A stretch of DNA of 64,000 bases. It comes from Cyclospora cayetanensis (Eukaryota; Apicomplexa; Conoidasida; Eucoccidiorida; Eimeriidae). Location: the NCBI RefSeq assembly GCF_002999335.1, contig NW_020312751.1, positions 1 through 64,000 of the forward strand, read 5' to 3'. Each line of letters starts with the position of its first letter. The stretch's first letter is position 1. Both the position numbers and the translations under genes were made by a program. Shown here piece by piece: positions 58,501-64,000 of this stretch. A model generated the notes under the pieces. It was not told where the DNA came from and did not search any database. It saw nothing but the letters and a program-made list of their open reading frames with translations.

Positions 58501-60412
58501 GTTGCTGCAAACCATGGCAGCAGCCGCATCCCTTGTGCTGCAGCAGGAGCTATTCTTTCTGCGGCTGCAGAAGCTGCTGTCTCGTCTCCTGCAAGCTCTG
58601 CCGTCAGTACCCCTGGACGATACCCGGTGGCCTCAGCGCCAACTGTGACTCTAGAAGAAGCAACAAGCAGCAACAGCAGCAGTAGTGGCATGCCGTCTCT
58701 TGCTGCTGCCGTGGAGTGTGTCCGCACCGAGCTACTACTGCCGCTGTGCTGCCCGTCTCTCCGTAGTTCAACGACCCCTAAAACCGTCCTCCTGTACGGA
58801 GCCCCCGGTCAGCCAATACATCTTCGATCCTAGAGGCGAGGCGTTACATTGCGGCCCCTCAGAAACCTTGAAAAAATCGAGCCCACCCACAAACAATGGG
58901 CAAAGCAGCAGTACCTTTAACGATGCCCTGCGGCCTCAGGTTGCGGGAAGAGCTCCCTTGTCCGTTGGCTAGTGTTTGCGAGTGGAGCCATCTTTATCGA
59001 TCTGTCATACACGCTAGTCTCTCGGGTCTCCCCGCGCTCAAAACTCGGCGTCGCTGCTGTGGTGCACAAAGCCTTAGCCGCAGCAAGAGCTTCGCAGAAA
59101 GGGGGCTCGCACAAGCGGCCCGTTATCATGTATGTAGATACGGTGGAGACCCTCTTTTTGGGAAAATCGAAAGCGAAAAGAAAAACCGAGGCGGCAAGGG
59201 GTTCTCAAGGAGCCATGCAACTGGTCCAGGCCCTCCTCGGGCATCTAGCCACGGTGAGAAGGCCTTCCCTTCTTGCAGCAGCCAAGGCAGCACCAACTGA
59301 AGTGGTGCCAAAAGTCTGTGCCCTGTTCAGCGGCTGAAAAGCAGCGACTCCATGCGCAGTACACATATTTCAGGTGAAGGCGGCAGAAGAAAACATTCTG
59401 CTTGTTGGCTGCAGCACACGGCCAACTGCGCGTAAGAGCCCTGAACTCCCCTTCTTGCAGCCGCTCCTACGGCGTTTGCAGCAGTCTGTTGTACGTCACT
59501 GCGCGGGAAGCAGCTGCTGCAGCCGGTGCTGCAAATGGTGGACTGACTGTGAAAATGCCTACCCTAGCTGCACCAGACCTATACCAAACAGACGCTTTGC
59601 CACTTTCACGCGGCTGATGTCACGTGTGTGCGCAGCTGAAGTAGACCAGAAGCGATTACTAAACTTCTTTGAGCTGAGAGTGCCTCTACTGCCGCCAAAC
59701 CGTCAACAGCGGCAGAAACAGCTACAGTCGCTGCTAGGACAGCGCGACTTGCACGTGCCCCTGACCGTATTCAGCCATTTCCTGCCGCTTATCGAGGCAA
59801 ACGCTTAAACACCCAAAACCCTCATAAATCGCGGGCCCTATCTCCTGAGCCGTAGCCCCCACCTCAACGCCTTTGCTGCGGAGGGGCAGGCAGACAGACA
59901 GGCACTGCAGAGCACACAAAAAGCGCCCACCCAGTTTTGTGAGTGCTGCTTTACTTATACAGGCAACCGAAGGCCTCAGCGGAGGCTCGATTGCGGCATG
60001 TTTTGCCTTGGTCTGCCGCCAGGAGGCCTCGCTGCTGAAGACTCTCGGAAAGACGCCACCAACAGGGTGCGGCAGCCAGCAGCAGCCGGGGCAGCAGCAA
60101 CTAGAGTGCGAGACAGCTGTATCTCTCATCGTGGAGGAGGAAGACAGTCGCAACAATAACAGCAGGCAGCAGGGCACTGGCGGGGAGCGGTGGCAGTTTG
60201 GTTCGTTGAACGGCTTTAGCAGCAAAGGTCACCCGAGTCGCAGCAGCAGTACAACCAAGCGTCTGTTGCTCCTGTTATTGCAAGAGTTGATAAAGCAGCA
60301 GCATGTCTACCCATACACGTGGAAACAGGAGCAGCAGGAATTCGAAAGGTTCCACGCGCTTGCCTCAAGCAGTATGCCCAAAATTCCACAGAAAAAGCCT
60401 TCAAAAAAGTAG
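55596..60412 (+). CDS. DRC11: IQ and AAA domain axonemal protein
   Basis: Homologue of IQCA1/DRC11, a subunit of the nexin-dynein regulatory complex that controls motility of 9+2 axonemes; in coccidia only microgametes are flagellated. Start ATG 55596 (MSLLELSYSTFSLLQQSLQH). Proposed exons: 55596-56022, 56303-56593, 56905-57191, 57281-57380, 57501-57572, 57714 to about 58348, 58387-58807, 58940-59253, 59374-59431, 59636-59796 and 59963-60412. All joints close in phase except the 3' end of exon 6. Domains in order: N-terminal coiled coil broken by an Ala run; IQ motif AATRIAAFWKGAVVREQL; a Lys-rich linker; the DRC11 block FFDDLVEVGLQYKLCRP; the AAA core with Walker A GAPGCGKSS and a Walker B-like VIMYVDTVETLFLG; then ILLVGCSTRPTA and the ATEGLSGGSIAACF helix. 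The length is about 1,070 residues against about 820 in humans, because of Ala/Ser/Gln inserts. Confidence 0.88.
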
Positions 60413-60497
60413 TTACAGCGCCTTTCAGACGGGCGCAGTAGGCCATGGGGCTCGTTTCCCTTCACGTTTTCTTCAAGGTTTATGAACAAAGGGTTCG
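60413..60497. other. convergent intergenic spacer
   Basis: Only 85 bp separate the stop codons of DRC11 (plus) and the pseudouridine synthase (minus), so the 3' UTRs must overlap on opposite strands. Confidence 0.7.
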
Positions 60498-63376
60498 TTA
60501 CACTTTAGAGATGCCGCCTACGGCAACTTCAGATATGCGTACTGGACTGGACGCGAGATTCCCTTGTGCGTTCGCCGCCCTTAGAGCTGGGGAGGAGCAG
60601 CCTAACGATTCCTCATTGAGCCCTTTGAAGGGTTGTCGAGTGGTTCCCTGTCCCTTGGATCCACAAGCGGCCACCGCTAAGACTCCCTCCTTGCATTTCA
60701 GCGTGCTAGGAAAGAGGGCGTCATGCAAACCTGGCAGCAAATGGACCTTCTGAAGCAACAGGCCTGCAGCAGGAGCGAGGAGGGGCCGGTTGCTGGCTCT
60801 GTGCTGCTGCTGCTGCTGCGTCTGCGACTCCCATACTGCCAAGATGTCTGTGACCTTCACATTTCTGCAGCGAACACAGCTCTTCGCTGCACTCGTCGCT
60901 TCACTTGCTGCTGAGTGCGCTGCTTCTCCTGCCGCTTCACTTGCTGCTTTACCAGATGTGCCGGCGTCTGCAGCAGCAGCAGCGGGGGGTCCGACACGGC
61001 TGGCGAAGTGCAGCAGAGAAGTCGCTCCAATGGCGACCTGCAGGAAATGCATTTCGGCAACGCGTGTTCAGCTGCCCATGGGTGTTGACATAAAAGTTTG
61101 CTCTGGCTCACTTGGGTGCGCAGAGACTCACTTGAAACATGGATCCCACGATGTAGCGAAGCATTTTGTGCAGAAATCGATCGCCGGCGAAGCGAACTTC
61201 AAGCCTAGAGCAGCACCCACAGAGGGAACATTAAACACTGCAATGGTGGAAACACAAACACACACACACACACCGACCGCACGACCAGAAAAGAACAAGA
61301 GGCCGAGTGTGAACGGTGCGGCGACCACCGCACCTAAAGCAACGAACACCGATTTCGCCTGCCTCTAGAGGCTACAAGCCTCCCTATACCGAGAGCTGTT
61401 GCGGATTCAGGGGCCCCCTCCTGTTACTGCTGTCAGTCTGTCTTGCGGCTGGCGCTCTTGCTCACCCCTCAGGAAGAGCACCTTCGACTTGCTCCTCTGC
61501 AGCGTTACCACACCACATATGCCCCGTATACCCATATGTCTAGGAGGGTATTTCCACATATGCGTACCCTGCAGCCGCCTTCCCCGCCGCCGTTTGGCTG
61601 CTTCTTACCGCATGGAATCGGCCAGGGAATGAAGCGGAGAGGCCGCACGGCTACACGTTCCAAAAAGCACCACGGGGAAGGCGCGGCAGTCAATCCACGG
61701 TGTTTGAAGCGGAAGTGCTGCAGCAGCAGAAGCAGCACGAGCAGCCGCAGGGGCAGGTGAAAAGCAGCAGCGGTGCCTCACGCAGTGACAGCCACAGCCA
61801 CAGCGCCAGCTCCCGCGTGCAGACAAAAAGCTCACACTGAAGTCATGGCTTCCCTCAGCCAGCGCTGCAGCACTCCGCATGCATCCCATACAAAATCGAT
61901 GCTGCAGCACCTCCAGAGGCCGCTGTTTCTCCCCTGTGGCAGCGTCCAAAACTCCTGCAGGGTCGCTCGCCAGCGCTTCCCCAGATACTGCTACGGTTGC
62001 TGGCATTCTTGCCACGCGGCGAAGCATCTCGTGAATCCGAACATCCTGCAGCACCTGCCAGCTGCTGTTGCGCAGCAGCGGGTGCGTCTGCGGCAGCAGT
62101 GACACTGTGTATCGATATTGTTTCCCCGTAACCAACTGTGGAAGCAGCAGCAGCTCTTCTCGCTGCATCTTCTGCTCCTGCTTTCCCTGCGGTTCCTGCT
62201 GTACCATGGACTGCGGCTGCCTATTGCGATAGGGTTGCTGCAGGCTTTTCAAGTCTGCAATGCGCAATACGCGAACTTCTGGAGGCAGCAAAGCATTTAA
62301 TTGCTGCTGCACTTGGGGCAGCAAATCCGTAGGCAGAACGGCCTGCTGTTGCTCCCGCCGCTGCTGCTGCGCATACAGCTCGTACGGCGCTCGATGACAC
62401 ACAACCTCGCAGAGCTGCAAAAAGCAACATGGAAACTCGATGCTCGCAATTTCATATATGTATATATACTTCAGCAGCAGCAGTACGTGCTTGAGGGGTA
62501 GCTGAGTAGGCTCCAGGTGTTGTTGTTGCTATTTGTATTGCTGCTTGTATTGCTGCTTGTGTTACTGCTTGTGTTACTGCTGTTTTACTTCTGTGTTGCT
62601 GCTGTGTTACTGCTGTACTGTCCACTCACCGCGCCTGCAGCATGAACGCCACTGTCTGTGCGGCTGGCCCCCCTGATTTTCAGTGCGGCAGCAAAGGCTT
62701 CGAACCTCTTCAAGCGTTGCTGTCTTTTTGCTATCTTTTCCGCCTCTTGGTGCTTCTCTGTCTCCGCTTCCTCTCCCTCCTGCTTATGGGGGGGATGTTG
62801 CTGCTGCCTGTCGTCTTCTTCTTCCTCTTCCTCTTCCGCCACGCGCTGCTTCTGCCGGTGGACGCGCATCAACTGGTTGGTCGCAACTGCGGCAAACACT
62901 TTGGCCAGCGCTTCGCGTATCACTGCCTCTACACTCCTGTGCTGCTTCTTCTTCTTGCTGCTGCTGCTGCTGTAGCTGTCTCGCGATGCTAGGGGCCGGG
63001 TGTCCTTCCAGCCACAGAATGCGGAGCCATCGTACGCCAGCATCAGTACCCAGTCAAACACTGGCTGGGGGTGGGTTTGTTGCGGTGTTGACGCGTCACT
63101 GCTCTCGCTGCTCTCGCTGCTCTCGCTGCTATCGCTGCTACCGCTGCAGTCAGTGTTGGAGCTGCTGGCGAGGCCCTTGTCGCATCTGCTGTACAAGCTC
63201 CCACAACCTTGTCTTTCCTTAGATGCGCCGCGACGTTGCTGCACTTCGGTGGTGTTGATGTGGTGCTGCTGCACGACTAGGGAGGCTCTCACGAGGGGGG
63301 AGGAGGTCTTCCAGCCGCAACACCCCTCACTCAGGCACCAGACGACCAGCAGGAGGAAGAGCTCACGCGCTCGCAT
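60498..63376 (-). CDS. TruA-type tRNA pseudouridine synthase, secretory leader
   Basis: Isomerises uridine to pseudouridine in the anticodon arm of tRNA. Exons on minus: 63376-62630, 62414-61836, 61717 to about 61571, 61204-61132 and 61037-60498 (TAA). Joints 1-2, 2-3 and 4-5 close in phase 0; the 3' end of exon 3 is unresolved. Family motifs in order: VLMLAYDGSAFCGWKD, ASRTDSGVHAAGA with the catalytic aspartate in RTD, LNALLPPEVRVL, GKQYRYTVSLLP, EGSHDFS, then RFAGDRFLHKMLRYIVGSMF and LAPAAGLLLQKVHL. The N-terminus (MRARELFLLLVVWCLSEGCC) looks like a signal peptide followed by a Ser/Thr/basic stretch. This is the bipartite pattern used for apicoplast import, so organellar tRNA modification is inferred. 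Length is about 700 residues, more than twice bacterial TruA, owing to Ser/Glu, Lys/Glu and Gln inserts between motifs. The ATG at 63376 is the first in-frame Met. Confidence 0.87.
61258..61274. repeat. (CA)n microsatellite in intron
   Basis: Short ACACACAC run (GTGT on the coding strand) in the intron before the fourth exon of the pseudouridine synthase gene. Confidence 0.85.
62519..62616. repeat. minisatellite in intron 1 of the TruA gene
   Basis: Tandem units of about 12-15 nt such as TTGTATTGCTGC and TTGTGTTACTGC, degenerating towards 62616, filling most of the first intron of the pseudouridine synthase gene. Confidence 0.85.
63102..63147 (-). repeat. 9-nt tandem repeat coding Ser-Glu-Ser
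   Basis: Units of GCTCTCGCT on plus, read on minus as repeated SES in the linker between the leader and the catalytic core of the pseudouridine synthase. Confidence 0.9.
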
Positions 63377-63474
63377 TGGTGCCGCTGCACTCTCCTGGCT
63401 GGAGATCAATCAATTGGTGCCGCTATTTCAGGCGTAATTGCAGCGGTAGCGGCAGCAAACCGCTGCTAGTGCTG

Positions 63475-64000
63475 CTACTGCTGCCACCGCTGCACGGAAT
63501 GTCGGGGATCGATGGATCCCTGCTGTGTTGCGCGCATTTTCACGTTGAACCCACCCATTTCTTCAGCAATTACAGCTGTTCGCCGTGCTGTCGCGGCAGA
63601 TGGTGTCGCTGCTGCAAATGCTGCTGCTGCTGACGGGGCTGCTGCCGCCGCTGTTGCTCGTCGCGCTGCTGATGGCGATTCTATTCTGAATGGGGCACAC
63701 CTCAATTTGGAGATGTTAATAGCTGAAACCAGACGCTTCGTTTGCTTTCCTCCACTGCAGCTGCTGCTTGTACTGCCGCCCTTTGAATTCCTTGATGCTT
63801 GCACAGCCGCAGCTGCTGCGACACGTGCCGGAACCGCTGGCTGATCGTCCTGCCGATTTCTTCGCTCCTGCTGGTGCTGCCGCCACACAATGTTGCTAGG
63901 CAGCATGGGGAGGCCTCTGAGGGGCATTCTGGGCTGCACCTTGAACCGCGTCGTGTCTGCGCAAGTGCCTGCTGCCGCAGCAGCTCGAGCAGCGGCATCC
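63475..64000 (-). CDS. partial Ala-rich protein, cut by window edge
   Basis: Minus-strand frame open from the right edge to TAG at 63475-63477. The product has an N-proximal part MPLRGLPMLPSNIVWRQHQQ, a central KRLVSAINISKLRCAPFRIE, a long Ala run encoded by GCA triplets, and a C-terminus EEMGGFNVKMRATQQGSIDP. Repeat phase (GCA/CAG on minus) supports this strand, as in neighbouring genes. A plus-strand frame at 63512-63844 is its shadow but cannot be fully excluded. No family is recognised. It may be spliced further, and its start lies outside the window. Confidence 0.4.
   Translation of the reverse strand, partial: DAAARAAAAAGTCADTTRFKVQPRMPLRGLPMLPSNIVWRQHQQERRNRQDDQPAVPARVAAAAAVQASRNSKGGSTSSSCSGGKQTKRLVSAINISKLRCAPFRIESPSAARRATAAAAAPSAAAAFAAATPSAATARRTAVIAEEMGGFNVKMRATQQGSIDPRHSVQRWQQ

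Noticed and set aside
62585..63222. Plus-strand poly-Leu/Ser/Cys frames
   Set aside because: Antisense to the first TruA exon, which contains the catalytic RTD motif.
1..64000. CRISPR arrays, bacterial operons, ribosome-binding sites or phage genes
   Set aside because: The window is eukaryotic nuclear DNA with spliced genes; no regular spaced repeats or prokaryotic gene layout.

Overview
The window is nuclear DNA of an apicomplexan coccidian, most likely an Eimeria. The signs are genes split by many short GT-AG introns, coding exons studded with CAG-phase repeats that encode Gln, Ala or Ser runs, and long repeat-poor AT-richer blocks that hold almost no genes. Species cannot be assigned from the sequence alone. 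Exon boundaries were worked out by eye from splice-site phase and similarity to known families. Where phases close exactly, the exon ends are stated.

Layout. 1-13 kb is sparse: a Lys/Gln-rich hypothetical protein (2420-3475, minus), a three-exon thioredoxin (4399-4943, plus), a two-exon ribosomal protein eS27 (7348-8282, plus) and two weak candidate genes near 9.2 and 12.4 kb. 13.2-17.2 kb carries a Cdh1/fizzy-related WD40 activator of the anaphase-promoting complex. 17.2-21.7 kb is gene-poor and holds degenerate copies of a dispersed element. 21.7-30.5 kb is one long plus-strand coding region with Pro/Gly/Ala-rich exons, CAG tracts, a KH RNA-binding domain and a WWE-like C-terminal domain; it is not recognised as a known protein. 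30.5-31.5 kb is a TATG/CATA microsatellite field. 32.8-34.3 kb is a Lys/Glu-rich hypothetical gene facing URM1 (34616-35065, minus).

36.5-40.0 kb is an LMBR1-family multi-pass membrane protein (minus). A tRNA-Gln(UUG) gene lies at 41.4 kb (minus). 42.35-46.45 kb is a seven-exon sphingosine/diacylglycerol-kinase-like lipid kinase with N-terminal membrane segments (minus). 46.5-55.6 kb is gene-poor and includes a second copy of the dispersed element and an intact 115-residue ORF inside it. 55.6-60.4 kb is DRC11 (IQ plus AAA, a flagellar dynein regulatory complex subunit, plus). It is convergent with a TruA-type tRNA pseudouridine synthase that carries a secretory leader (60.5-63.4 kb, minus). 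The right edge cuts a further minus-strand Ala-rich gene.

Functionally the genes are unlinked housekeeping and cell-biology genes rather than an operon or gene cluster: cell-cycle control (Cdh1), translation and tRNA modification (eS27, tRNA-Gln, TruA, URM1), lipid signalling (kinase), a membrane transporter-like protein (LMBR1) and the microgamete axoneme (DRC11). The most unusual items are the KH/WWE protein, the membrane-anchored lipid kinase with large inserts, and an ancient duplicated element at 18-19 kb and 51-53 kb.
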